A DNA stretch of 64,000 nt from Sipunculus nudus (lineage: Eukaryota > Annelida > Sipuncula > Golfingiida > Sipunculidae): contig CM049308.1 of the NCBI GenBank assembly GCA_026874595.1, forward strand, positions 38,870,027-38,934,026, in the 5' to 3' direction. Positions 1 through 12,800 of the stretch are shown one piece after another. The position numbers were made by a program, and so were the translations under genes. The notes below the pieces were generated by a model that was given only the letters and a program-made list of their open reading frames with translations, did not search any database and was not told where the DNA came from. How positions within the stretch are numbered: position 1 is the first letter of the stretch; every line of letters begins with the position of its first letter.

Positions 1-730
1 GTGAAAACTCCAGTTTAGTTTGACACATTGGTTTCAAACTTAACTTATATATGGCTCACCACTAAAGTAAGAACCGTGTCTATTTTTTCGGTCCAACAGT
101 CAAAGGTCAAGGTCAGAGGACTCATTTCTTTAAAAAGTATGCATATGCAAATCAAGCCAAGCTTTCCATTGCAAACCTTCCATCCTCTAGATATAGCTAC
201 CCTGCATATAGGATAAGATTTTGTTCGATTTTGAGGTCATAGGGTCAAAGGTCCAGGTCACAGGGCCCATTCATTCACAAATTAGTTAATGGATGATAAT
301 TCTGCTTTGGAAAGCAAGATGCTTCAAACTTGATTTAATAATGACCCACAATTTAAGTAAATTCATTTTGATTTTCAGGATACAGAGATCAAAGTTGAAG
401 GTCACAGAAGCCACATCTCCCTTAGATCGTTGATGCACTGTAAAGCAAACTTTTCATCCCAAACTTTCCATCTTTCACACATGGCTTACTTGCCCAAAGT
501 GAGGAAATCTGTAGATTTTGAGGTTACTTGGTCAGAGGTCATGGTCACTTTTTAATAGATTTTTTCAATAATCTAAATGCTGCAAATTCAAGGATTATAC
601 GTTCTAAGAATTTTTTGGTCACAAGGTCATTGGTTAAACAAGGTCACAAGGACTGTCATTCTGAAAAATTTTTTATTTAATATTCTTATAGAAAAATTCA
701 GCTGAACGTCGAGACTCATGGGTCACTAGT
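1..730 (+). repeat. Diverged ~144-bp tandem repeat with GGTCA boxes
   Basis: Five diverged units each carry one or two GGTCA-type boxes, at about 102, 241, 385, 529 and 627; the first three spacings are 139-144 bases and the last about 98. The units share a following AT-rich stretch with CTTTCCA / CAAACTT words. No coding frame. The array continues off the left edge of the window. Confidence 0.6.
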
Positions 731-2606
731 TTTACTTTGATGTCTGTGTACATTTGGCGGGGAGGTTTACGGGGCTTCAAGGAAATCCATCACCCAATCT
801 ACTTTCACGCACGGCTGTTCTCGCCAATCCTACAGTGTGCTGGACCGCGTGGTTTTGACTGTATTGAAACACGTATTTACTAATTATTTTCTGATTATAT
901 CTTTCATCAAATATTATCCATGTTCATTAAATCTATTTAATTTAATGTGGCTTGGTTAAGTATGGTATGAATTCGGTCAATAAAGCAAATATTTGCAACA
1001 AATGTAAAATTACAAGCGCTTAAGATTTTTTTCTCTCTCTAAGTTTAGATTTCGTTAAGGGTTAATAAGTTATTTGCGTGTATCATTTATACCGTGGGTT
1101 CAATAACTGGACCAGTCCTCGCTAAAAAAATTTCGTCATACTGAAATCACACTAAAATTTATTTTGTTTTCACATTATTTATCATCAATGTTCAACTTTT
1201 TCAACGGTTACATTATTGTCCGCAACAAATTACTCCATGGGCAAAAATGGTCCATTTGAGACTTGAAGCATATTCTCTTGTTAAACCATTCGGAAACTTT
1301 CATGGAATAAACAGACAAAAATAAAGTGCATAAGTTACAGATTTAAAGGAGCATATTTTCTTTATCATTAACGCCTCAAAGTTTGAAAATACAAGCTTCG
1401 TATCGTTTATGATCTGTGACGATTTGGGCCCGGTAAAGGTGCACGGCGAGTAAATCAGCCTTTCATGAGACAATCCAGAGTACTGTTATAAACGCTGGTG
1501 ATACGTAATATTTTACCTTTAAGAGCTTGTGTTCAGTCATAGAATAGTCTAATCTAACGTAACCAGTCGTAATATGTAAAACATATTATTTGTAATCTAT
1601 TGTAAATGCATTTTAATTTTGGCCCAGGAGACGTATTACGGGAAAATTTACCGTCTGTCAGACCTAATATGTTTTACTTAGGAACTATCGTGATTTACCG
1701 AATTTTAGTAAAATTTTTGGTGTCTATGGTTAGAGTATTGTCCATTCTATTAAAATCAATTAGAAAATGTGAAATATTCGCATAGAACACGTATGATAAG
1801 GCCGTTTTTATTGGGCCCTGGTTTCTGACGTTTTTATTAAAAGTAATATTTTAGCATATAAAAATACTAATTATCATCAAAAGTTTTATTTAATTTTTTT
1901 TTAGGGGGGGGGGAAGGGATAGACCCAATCTTCACGATTAACTCAATTTCAGGATCGTTTCTGTAATGTAAGGCTCATTTTTCGAGTGTTTAATTAGAAA
2001 GGAAAAAATAATAAGAAAAACAGCTTGGTCAAGAAAGGCTAAAAATGGCAACCGCCTATTATATACCCCGACCATTACTTCCTCCTCCCCTACAGAACTG
2101 ACACCATCGAAGAGGCGTGTCAAGGGTTAATTTTTTTAGGCGCATGAAAACTGATAGCACGAAAACGTTTTCAATCTCGTGAAAATATCAGTCAAGTTTC
2201 ATTTTCTTTTCACTTTATATGCAACAGTTTATATACATAGGCATATATCCCGGGGACATTCTGAATCTATAATGAGATTATATGGAAAATGTAGATAAGA
2301 CATCATGCATCCTTAACTAATGATTGATAAGTTGATTATAATAATAACGGACTTTTTGCACTCAAACTCATTTTTTGTTCTTTTTTTTTTACTCTGACAC
2401 GTTTTCTAGTTATGAGTAGAAAGGCACAATTAAATATACAACAACTTGACTATTAAAGCCGAGCCTTGACAGAATTTTTTTTGGATTTCCTTGGTGGGGG
2501 GGGGGGGGGTGGGGGGGTGGATGACCCGCAGGGTAGGGAGATGACTCGCAAGGGTGGGGGGATGGCAGGCATGGGAGGGTAATCAAAATGGAAAAAAAAC
2601 TGACAT

Positions 2607-2654
<48 letters not shown>

Positions 2655-3080
2655 CTGTGTGATACATATCAAATACATGTATATAATAATTAAGTGTAAG
2701 GTTTTAAAAATAAGGTATATGTTAATTCTCAACCATTTAGATATAAATATTTCACAGTAAACTCATAATTGGAACCAATGTCTATATTTCTATTTATTAT
2801 TATATTTAATTTGAAATATTTTTCTCTGAATCGTGAGGGGGATGATTTCATTGACCATTGCCTCTTACCAAAAGTGAGGGGGGATATATACCCCCCCCCC
2901 CATATTGACGCCCCTGGTCTCATATAAACTAACACTGTTAAACAAACACATACACACATTCTTATCATGAGACATCATAAAGACAACTCCCCCCCCCCCC
3001 ACACACACACAAAACACACATACTTCGGCAAATCCTGTTCTAGTATCTGTCTCTAACAAGACCCCATGCATAAATATAAA
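731..3080. other. Non-coding, AT-rich; G-run and AT microsatellite
   Basis: No supported gene. A G-rich stretch lies at 2493-2580 with several runs of seven or more G, followed by an AT microsatellite at 2610-2648. C-runs occur at 2890-2901 and 2989-3000. On the minus strand the segment near 2915 begins CAGGGGCGTC, a motif seen at hAT-type transposon ends, but I cannot define an element. Confidence 0.4.
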
Positions 3081-3084
3081 ATGT

Positions 3085-3330
3085 AAATATATTTATGTGT
3101 CCAAAAATGGTATTCCTGGTAAATAAATGGTAACTGACTGACCCTACTGTAAGGTACAACATATATGCCCAAGTGTCCCAGAATGCGGTACATGGGTTTC
3201 AGGTAAAGTCTTGTATAAACATAATAATATGTTCATGTATCCAAGAATGGGGTATCTAGTTTTTCTGGCCAGCCGCTAGCTTAACGTGCAAATATATATG
3301 ATCATGTGTCCAAGAATAAGTTGTCTTTGT
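3085..3330 (+). repeat. ~67-bp degenerate tandem repeat
   Basis: Four units with the theme ATATGTTCATGTGTCCAAGAAT occur in varying form near 3089, 3160, 3226 and 3293; spacing is 66-71 bases. No coding potential. Confidence 0.55.
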
Positions 3331-6284
3331 AACTAGTGCATAAAAGTAATGGCGTCTTCAGGCTGCATGCCTGGATGCATTTTATTAGTATGTACCCATT
3401 GACACGTATCCCGATTGGACGTATTATGGTTCACGTATTTGATGGTAAAATGATTACTTCCCCATTGTTTTGAAAAAATACACTTACTATTATCTGCGAA
3501 TTACTTTTTTATATATTTCAAAGTATATTTTAAGGACATTTTAGAACTTTATGCTTTGTTATTCAGGGTTCAATACAGCTTAAAATTTACATTTTACAGC
3601 ATACACTTAACAGTAGTAGGCCAAGTCTTCATTCAGGGTCAACAAAAACCTCTTACCTGAAGGACTAAATGTCAACTAAAGTTATTAAATGCTCTGCAGA
3701 TATTGTCATTGATTATATGTACATTATTTAATTGTCAATGAACCATTAATGAAAATGTGAAAATTCATATATAATTATTACAGAAATATGACATAATGAT
3801 ATTGAAACTCTACAGGCGCGGATCCGGTTTATGCATGACACCCGTTTACTCCTCCCTTAAAAAAATCCTGGATCGGCGCCTGTCATACCAGAGCCAGTTA
3901 CATGGTGTATAGCCGTGGTAGAAAAGATCGACAATTTTAACTCATTTACTCAGAGGTGGTTTTTATTAGATGACTGGAAAAAAAATTGATTTGTACAATT
4001 CCAAAATTACAGCATCACATGGTCCATTGGAAACTGCCAAACTAGGGGTCCATTTCATGTAAATGAATGCACTGCTTAGTAATCATAGTAGTCATGAGCC
4101 CATTAATCTTTTTTTTTTTTAATTTCCAGATAATGGCCAATGAACTTGTATCCTTTTCACCGTTCAAATAATATCGAACCGAAGTTAGGTACGCAGCGGG
4201 TACAAGTTAAGATGCCGAGAAAGATCCCTTATATTTTCAAATGTTTAAAAAATATTTATACAAGAGATTGTACCTGATACTTGACGAGCCCTTGTCTCTG
4301 GAAAAGTGTGTTTAGCTTTGCAAGATCGGTGGAGGCAACTGCATAAACATGCTGTAGTAGTTTTCTTAATTATATGTATTTTAATCAATTTGTACGACAC
4401 TGTTTCAGTGTACTCAGCCGTGGGTGTATGGATCACCCTGATATTGGATCAGTTGTTTTTTTTTCTTATTATATTGGATCGTGTAATGGAGGTATTTTTA
4501 TTTCTCATGCATTTTATGCATTTTAATATGTATTTTTCGGGCCCTTTTCCTGCCACCGTCAGTCTACTGATGATATTACAAAAAAGCTGAATCTTTCTGC
4601 TCTAACAAAAGCAGTTTCCATGCTTAGGTTCTTAGTTCGCCATGCTTTATTAAAGTTGAGGAATGGGTGGAAGTTATACTTGTTCTAAGAACGAGTTCAA
4701 TGATCAAGTGAAGGCTTTAGGTCACAAACAAAGCTTTGTTGTAACTATATATGTCCAATTCTATGTGGTAGTCCATTCAAGGAAGATGGCAAGGCCGTAT
4801 GGCCAGTAATATCAGGTTAGGTTTAAGGGGAGACTAAGACGGCATGAATTTGTTTTTTGTGAGACCAAAGTCTCAATAAGCTGCAATTGGATGGCCGGTT
4901 ATCAAGGAAGAACAGATAAAACTTTCGACAAGAAAGTGCGGAAGGTCGGTGAGTTGCGTCTTGGTTCGAGGCAGATCCGTGAATCGCATCCTGATTCAAG
5001 GCAAGGATACGTATAACAGCTCGTGCTAATTTAGAAGAACCAGCATGCTTTGACGTAAAAAGAAGATGAGAAAGCAGGAATTGAAAGAACGATTAGTAAG
5101 ACAAGGCCACCGTCACCAACAGGGCGGTTCCGTGTAGTTGGCAAGTATATTGCCTGATTATCATCATATATTAAATTAAAATTTTTGACGTTAGGTATTG
5201 GACCTTTACATTCCGCTATCTGACGTTTATTAACTTAAGCTGATCCCCCGAACCTTTGATAAAAAAGGAAAGTAAACACGATCGAACGGTACACAGACTT
5301 GGCAAATTTTTTTATCCATCAGTATATAACATGCAGGGGCCAGCGAAATTATTCGAACTCAATCAACAAACACATCTGGCTTCAAGTCAGAGTTTTGCAA
5401 ATGGCATTTTGCAACAAGGGATCTTACATCTTCCGCACATATACAATCAACCACCTTCAGAGTAAGCCGGAATTCACATAACTTTACAGATAGAACGGAG
5501 AATAGCTTAAATTTATGCCCAAAAGTATATAATCTTTTTCTTTATAAATCAAATGCATATGAGTTTGAGTAGGAGATTGTGATTGAACACGAAAAATGTA
5601 ACTGAAATGTGTGACAGAACTGTCTGTGGAGCGATATTCTTCTAACTTGTTGAGCAGATTCACCGTTTGGCTTCCTGCTGCAGCTTGAAAGCAGCTCCGT
5701 TAAACGGTGCGATGCCTGCAGAATTTTGCCTCCGCCAGGAGGGTATGCGATCATCTCCTTTCGTGTGTGTTTGCGTCGGTCTTGTTCACAATATAAATTA
5801 CGCAGTCTTGAACCTCATGACATTTACAGGGTATTTTGAGAATGGGCCATTGAAGAATCTATCCGATTTCGATATAGATCCGGCTTAAAATCCGGATTCA
5901 GGAATAACATCAAGGAATATTCAGAAATGTACAGCCATTTATGTAAGAACTAACGTTGGAATATTGGCAGAAAATGAATTGAACACGGTTTTAGGAGCAT
6001 TCCACAATAGGGGCCCCACACAGTACGGAGGCTTGTATTCCTCAGAATGCAGCTTTCTAGTTTAAGCTGTTAGTGTTAACTAATCTTGATAACTGGTCAA
6101 TGTTTTAATGGTAGTGTTTGAGTTATAGAAGGTTTAATTCACTTGTTCCCTCTAAACAAGTACCTAGGTCTGTAATTTCTTGATGTTAAGATTTCAGCTC
6201 AGCTTTGACTGAACGTATACGCAACTACAGCGATCACCTTTTGACCGTCGTCCGCCTGTCCGTCCAGCAAACTATATTTAAATT
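3331..6284. other. No supported gene; dispersed repeats
   Basis: AT-rich sequence with short open frames only. A 75-base inverted-repeat element at about 3813-3887 begins CAGGCGCGGATCC and ends GGATCGGCGCCTG, like a small hAT-type MITE. Two ~30-base units at about 4950-5010 share GTCTTGGTTCGAGGCA / ATCCTGATTCAAGGCA. The part from about 5725 to 5990 is homologous to 21,880-22,090. Hydrophobic frames near 4.3 kb reflect T-rich sequence rather than genes. Confidence 0.4.
5725..5990 (+). repeat. Dispersed repeat, copy 1
   Basis: Shares ordered words with 21,880-22,090: TTTTGCCTCC-CCAGGAG-GTAT-CG, then GGGCCATTGA-GAAT, GGATTCAGGAA, CATCAA-GAATATTCA and TTGGCAGAA. The similarity is interrupted and diverged. 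Both copies are in the same orientation. No coding frame spans either copy. Confidence 0.55.
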
Positions 6285-6425
6285 TAAACTTTATTCATTT
6301 TACACGGATTGTACAATTAACTTATTAAGGCACTCTCCTTGGCTCAGGTGTCTGGAGTGCCCTAAGTTGTAGTGTCTGGAGTGGAGGAAACCGGAGAACC
6401 CGGAGAAAACCACCGTCCTCATAAC
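6285..6425 (-). mobile_element. SINE 3' part (shared domain and tail)
   Basis: On the minus strand it reads GGTTTTCTCCGGGTTCTCCG followed by GTTTCCTCC, then ACCTGAGCC-AGGAGAGTGCC and a tail TACAATCCGTGTAAAAT. The same three blocks in the same order occur at 63,030-63,150 on the plus strand behind a tRNA-like head. This copy lacks the head, so it is 5' truncated. It lies just downstream of the poly(A) signal of the Kunitz gene. Confidence 0.65.
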
Positions 6426-6589
6426 AGCCCACTCATAGCATATATAGTTACTCTCACATCCACGTCTTCCTTCAGTACTCATGTAAAGTTTCAGCAAAAT
6501 TATAAAGGATGCTTAATAGCAACCTTATTTACACCCAACAAACAGTACGGATCACGAAGATGCGCCAAATATAAAGACACACACATTTT

Positions 6590-6999
6590 GAATTGTATAT
6601 TCATTTATTTATTACAAATTCAGTTACACCAATGACTTTCCTATGACTTGATCATCGACTAGAACCCAAAACCTCCCCTTCACAAGTCAATTCTGCGTAA
6701 ACGCAAACAAAATCTTGGCAAACCTCATGAATTGTTATGTATACATGAAAATTGTACACATGTATTAATAGTATGTTAGATAAGCGTAAGTTGATGTCTT
6801 GTACATTAAAAGTTCCTGCGAATGACCACGTTCAGTCTTTCAAGCAAGTTCTTTATCTTCTGTAACCCGACATCAAGGCAGAGTAATGAAGTGTGGTATA
6901 TATGACGTCACCGTCAACTGTCGCATCATAAAAATCCGCGCATCTTCATCAGGTGGACGTGGTTTTGCTCTTTGCGTTCCTGTTGACACTGATGTTACT
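6590..6999 (-). other. Terminal exon: stop codon and 3' untranslated region
   Basis: A strong acceptor (TATTTTTTTCCAG) ends at 7000. Joined in phase 1 to the Kunitz 7 exon it gives one more codon (C|AG) and then TAA at 6997-6995. Overlapping AATAAA signals lie at 6613-6608 and 6609-6604 on the minus strand, so cleavage is expected near 6590. The remaining ~400 nt is 3' UTR. Acceptor, stop and poly(A) signal together support this as the gene's end, but a further coding exon between 8747 and 7000 cannot be excluded. Confidence 0.6.
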
Positions 7000-9808
7000 C
7001 TGGAAAAAAATATAAAATGAAAGTAAGGTAATAAAGGAGATTGAAACTACATAAATTCTTGTGATTTTTATTGTGACAGGCATATATATCAAGATGCTAT
7101 AGACATGACTTACGCGTATGATGTGGTTTAATGACGTTGAAAAGATATGATGAAATACAAATGTAAAGTAGATTATTCCGGTCTTGATTCAAAGTATGGT
7201 TCTTTAATCAACCGGTACTGAGACATTAAGAAAGACATTTTCTCATTAATGTAATATATATACCCAAGGAGGTCAGTTATGCAAGAAATGTCAAACCCAA
7301 AAGTGAAACTGAACATAACATTCAACTAGCCGTTTTTTACTACGTCTATACGACAGACTGCTGCAGCATGTATATATTTGTAGGCGTATGTGAGAAATAT
7401 GGTTTATGTTTATATATAGTTATCGGGGGTCATATATATCTGGAAGGTTTGTTTTATCAGGTGTGTGTACCTAATGACAAGTGACTCAGGTGACTATAAT
7501 TTCGGATATATTGGGTTAATAGTGGAAATTCCCCGAATATAATACTTCGCACGTACATTTAGTTAACTGAGGTCTATTGTTGATATTACTCATAAAAAGG
7601 CATTCATCAGAACGAATGTCGTCAGGTGTTTCACACGGAAGAGGGCTCTATCAGTTTAAGCCAACTCAGGTTTTTTTTGTTTCTCATGCTAGAGCTATCT
7701 GAAATGTATAGATAGACTAGAGGTTCCATACTAAAGTTTATGAGATTCGGGACAACGAATTTTATTTGTCGTAGCGTCTACGTGTAGCACTGATGGTCCT
7801 CAATAGATCTGTGACAGTAGCAGCATTTGAAAGCATCATGTTGTTGCCATGGCCACTTTTGGAATGGATTAGCTAGGTATAACCTTCCAGTTGTTAAACT
7901 GTCTTGGCCAATGGATCATTTGAAATTACCCACCAGTTATTGTCATGGTCAGTTTTGGAATGTATCAGATATGAATCCTCTACCAGCTGTTGTCGTGAAA
8001 GAACTGGCTGTCATGAAACTAAGACTATATGCCAACTTTGATAGAGATTTAATCTTTTGAGTATTTAGAGTATTAATATTTTGTGTGTTGTACTCACGTG
8101 ATACTTTTGTCTATGCCACAATGGAACTGAGACAATGCAGAGCTGTACTTAGGTACATGCAGACTGCAAAGTTATTTTATCGTTTGATATATTGGTTAAA
8201 TTTAAACCAAGCAGATTTTTTTAACTTTGTGTGTTTTGTCTTACATTTTAGTGCTGGAGAACATTTTTATTCCAAAATTATAAACTGCTAAACACAGTCA
8301 CACCACCCTACAAAATGTACAGGTAAACACACGTTAGGTATAGGCGGAACGTTTTATGTTTGCCCTTCATCTAAACATCATTACTTCGGGCAAACAGCAT
8401 ATTACAAATCACAGAATTTTCACGGATATGAATTTCTCTATCTTGTAAGGCATATATACTGGATGACAGTTTCAACTTGTTTCTTATAAGTCTCTGGTGC
8501 AGATGTGCGCTCTTTGAGTGTTTCTGGGTTAAAATATAACCCCTAGGCCCTATTCCTAAATATTAAATAAAGAGATTACTAAAAGACTTGTGAAGAGGAC
8601 ACGACATAAAGTTGTTAGTATGTGACTTATGAGTTGTTATAATTGTTCCTTCTCTTGCCATGTACAGAGAATACCAGAATGGTTGTGGAGACGTTGTGAA
8701 CAGTAAGACTGTATATCAGACAATATAAATAATGAACATAACTTACGGATCCCAGCGCAGAAAGACACACAAGCAGATGCTAAAGCAAAATTGTTGTCAT
8801 TGCCACCGCAGCCGCTGAATGCGAACCCTACACAGGTACCTGTAGTAGGATCGTAACGATATCGGGTCAACGCTATGCTGTTGTCACAAGTTCCTCTGTC
8901 TGCCGGTTGGCGGCACACTGTTGATGGCACTACAAGACAGAGATATAAAAATGGTGAATATGTGAATATAAAAATATAGTGTGACATAATGTTTTGGAAA
9001 ACTGCATGATTACTTGAAGTTTATACAACCACAGGCTAGAATCGGATTGATCTCGCAGCGTTTATGTCATTTTTTTTGTGACAAAAGGCTATTTTAAATC
9101 ATTTGTATGGTTTGCTGGTCTCGAAGTGTCTCAAAAATGTTATGATTCACTCTCCATAGCCGCCGTGACTGTCAATCTAGAAACTTTATGACATGGTCTG
9201 AACGTACGTTTAAACTTTCAAGGACACAATCTAAAACACGAATATTATCTAATAAACCACCACGTAAAAGTCAGTAGGTAAATTTCTTTGTTTGTGGTTA
9301 GTTCTTATTCAATCTAAATAGATCTTCACGACCGAAGACACAGTATAAAGTGCATGATTTACTGATCGATTCATATGTTACAACTTGTATGCATGTCTTC
9401 TTCCCCCTACGGGGAAAGATGTTTTCAGTTCTGTGTCTGTAGTCGTCAATCGACGTCGTCCGTAGGTGTTCTTGTGAACACTATGACCTTTGAAGCACCG
9501 CGAATTCTGAAACTTTCTCTGATTTGAAAGACACACATGGTTCTTTCAAAGAAAGTCTAATCCCAAACTTTGAAATCTTGAGACCTCGACTTTATCTTCA
9601 AGGGCAAAATCATCTTTAATGTAAATTGAAATATCAAATTTGAGGGTAAAATATGCTGTGCTTCTAAAGTAATTGGTTTCACGAAATAACCGATTCCCGT
9701 AGATTCTGAGCTGAAGATCGAAGACTTAAGCTTGAATAGGGGCGTAAAAGTATTTACGGAAGGGGATGCCTATGGTGGTGGTGGGACCGCTGGGATATAT
9801 ATAATGTT

Positions 9809-9860
<52 letters not shown>

Positions 9861-12800
9861 ATATACAAATACAAGAATCAGAAATGAACTTCAATAAACG
9901 GTAACATTTTAAGCGAAACAAGAGAAATTGTTCATCATCATAGTTTCCATGTTATCCAATGATAATTTGAGAAATAACGTCCCCAAGAAGGATCTCTATG
10001 TATAAATTGTCCCACATGCGGCGTATTTTCCTTTGTTCTAACTGTACGCTCAAACCTGATTGCATCACAGTGTCATGAAAAGTGACCATGCAAGTGAAGT
10101 TGCATCGCGACTTTCCAAATATCGCAAAGAACTGGTGCGCAGCCAATAAAATTGTCACGCGTGACCTTCGACCAAGGAGGCGTGTAGGACAAATCAGTTA
10201 TAGCCCAAATGAAATGTCAAGCAAGCTATAAACGGCTCGCCTGCGAGGTAACACAAACCTCGCAAACCTGACGTCTTGATTACATTTCATTGGGCTATAA
10301 CCAATACATATTACCTGCACGAGTGTACATTAATGAACCGTAATGTAAACATGAGTGATATTTTATGATTTTTAAGAGTACTTTCATGCTATAATATTCT
10401 AATCAGGTATCTAGAATTTGTATGGTTTCTCCTCAATATAACAGGCATCCCCCACCCCCCATCCCCCTTCTGCGACACCGCCTTGACTTTACCCCTGCGA
10501 ATCTTCAAGGACATTTAAGCTTCATAACTGTTCATCATCTGAAAAATCACTTTTTTCGACTGCAAACACAAAGTCATTCAAGGTGTTTTTTTTGTAGTTT
10601 ATTTGTCCCTCCTGCTCAGCTTTAGACTGAGGATAGCTCCTTATATATCACTTATTTACTTTATACCTGCACATATTGCCGTTGCTGGGCATGAACGTCT
10701 GCGGCAGAAATTTTCATTCTTCGGCTTGCACTTAGTCCCCGTTGGGCATGAAGGAGGGTTCAGCTGCAAAATAGTGGCTTCAGCTCTAATACATATTTAA
10801 AAAATATACCATGTTGCGTATTGTATAAAACAATTAGCATTCTGAAATGTAGGTCGAAATTTAATTTCAGTATGAACACGTGCTAGTAAGCTACCACAAA
10901 TAGAGTGTAGATGAATACAACAGTTACAATATTCGGATTCTTCGTATAAATTCCCATGTTTATATATGCGTTGTCAGTCTAATACACGGTTCATTAAAAA
11001 ATCCGTGTATAAATGATTTTAAGTATGGTCTAGGATATTTTGTTCTCGTTTTATTCTTTATAGTTTCTGTAAATTCTTAAGTGACTAAACAGTCAAGCCA
11101 GACAACTGGTGTATTATAAAGTTATACAAAGTGACAATAGAGATTTCCGTTAAATGAACATCAGAAGATAGAGAAAACAAATTACCTTACAAGGGCTCTC
11201 TTTGCATTCACATCGTGCACAGGTGGCGCCACTTGGTATATTCCATGTGGTTCCATAGCCACAAGAATCTGAGCACGTTGAAGGGTCTTGTGTACAAGGG
11301 GTCGGGGCCGGGGCCGGATTTGTCAAGCAGCTGCAGATTGCACAGCCTCTGTTGTCAATTGTCATTGTGCCTCCTCCTCCGACGCAGGTACAAGACGTTT
11401 TACAACATTCACAGTTACAAGCAGCCGTGGTACTTCCAGCTCGGAGAACAGCCTTTTCTCCAGTCGAGCAGGTAACCCTCGTGCTACAGTCACACGTTGA
11501 AGAAGAAGTCGTCGACTGACACTGACACCGACACTGACAAGTCGCAGGGTCAACGTCCCTTACTGGCGTCTGGCCTTGACCACAGAAACACGGCATATTG
11601 GCGCAGGTGGTGACAGAGGGGGTCGGTGCGGGGACGGGGGTCCCTTGCGTGCAAGAACACATGTCACATTGGTACTGGTCTTTCCCGTTAAGTTGTGGCC
11701 GTCCACCATTCGGACAGACGAGCGTTTGAAGGCAAGAAGAGCCACAAAAGGTGCTGGAAGGAGTAGGGGTTCCGCCTGTGGTACTAGAAGGTCTACATTT
11801 GCATTCCGGACAACCATTGGCCAGAGTGTTTCCTGTGGCGTAACTTTCGTATCCGGTATTACATCCGGTGTTGCAGGATGTACAACCCGCACTCGGGGTT
11901 GGCGTGGAAGAACACTGGCATATTGGACAATTTCCACTCATCACGGGCGTTCCTGTGCCTCCTGGACAATGTGCACAGCTGTATGTTGGACACAGTGTGC
12001 CACTTGTGGTTGTACCACCTGAAATGTTATTAACCGAAAACCCGATTTTCAGAAAAGAAAATACGTTGCATGATTTTTTTCACAAGGAAGAGAAAAATCT
12101 GGCTATATAGTTTAAATTTAAAGATAGTTTTCTTTGGATCATTTAATCAAAAGTGTATTTTCAAACTCTTCGTAATTAAACTTAGCCTGATGCCAATTAT
12201 TTCAACTCATATGAGATAAATAATAGTGTTGCTAAATCATAACAGAGAATTCCAGCTGTTAAATTGTAGTGCCACAGCCATATTTCCAAACAAGTAACAT
12301 TAAGTCATCTACAGCTTCCACCTGTGCCTGATTTTTGCGAAAATCTGAAAGTGATCGTTTAAGCAAGTGACGCCGCAAATGGTGGTTTTGTAACCTTGAT
12401 ATTGACCGTTCATGTGAAAATGATATGAACAGAAAACATGAAAGGATCGATGTGCTTTTGACTTTCGGTAAAATTATGTCATTGTTTTATGGATGTCCTA
12501 TCAAAGTAAAGGCTCTGTACGATAAGCTGGCGGACGGTCAACGAACCTCCATTTTCAACGTATTTATATAGACTTTCACCATAAAGTGAGGTGTGGTCGG
12601 GGCTGTGTATTAGAGAGGAGAAAAATTGAACATCTCCTATACATTTCATATTAAATGGAATGCCAGACCGATAAGGAAGGAAGGTGGATGGATTCAGCAA
12701 ATGAGCTGACAGCTTGTTATTTAATAACAACTTCGATGGTTCACGAAGATCCAATTAAGTATATCTGTCCAGCTAGACCCATTAATTGTTTCATGCCTAA

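Noticed and set aside
2410-2760. Frames translating Ile-Tyr repeats
   Set aside because: They read through an AT microsatellite; the same happens at 23.9, 32.2 and 37.0 kb.
4306-4590. 94-codon hydrophobic frame resembling a membrane protein
   Set aside because: It starts at GTG in T-rich DNA; hydrophobicity follows from base composition and no splice or promoter context is seen.
5256-5465. 69-codon plus-strand frame (FELNQQTHLASSQSFANG)
   Set aside because: Non-AUG or weak start and an overlapping frame of similar length; no domain or splice support.
11576-12022. 148-codon plus-strand open frame
   Set aside because: It is the antisense shadow of the GC-rich antistasin exon; the minus frame has regular Cys repeats and good splice sites.
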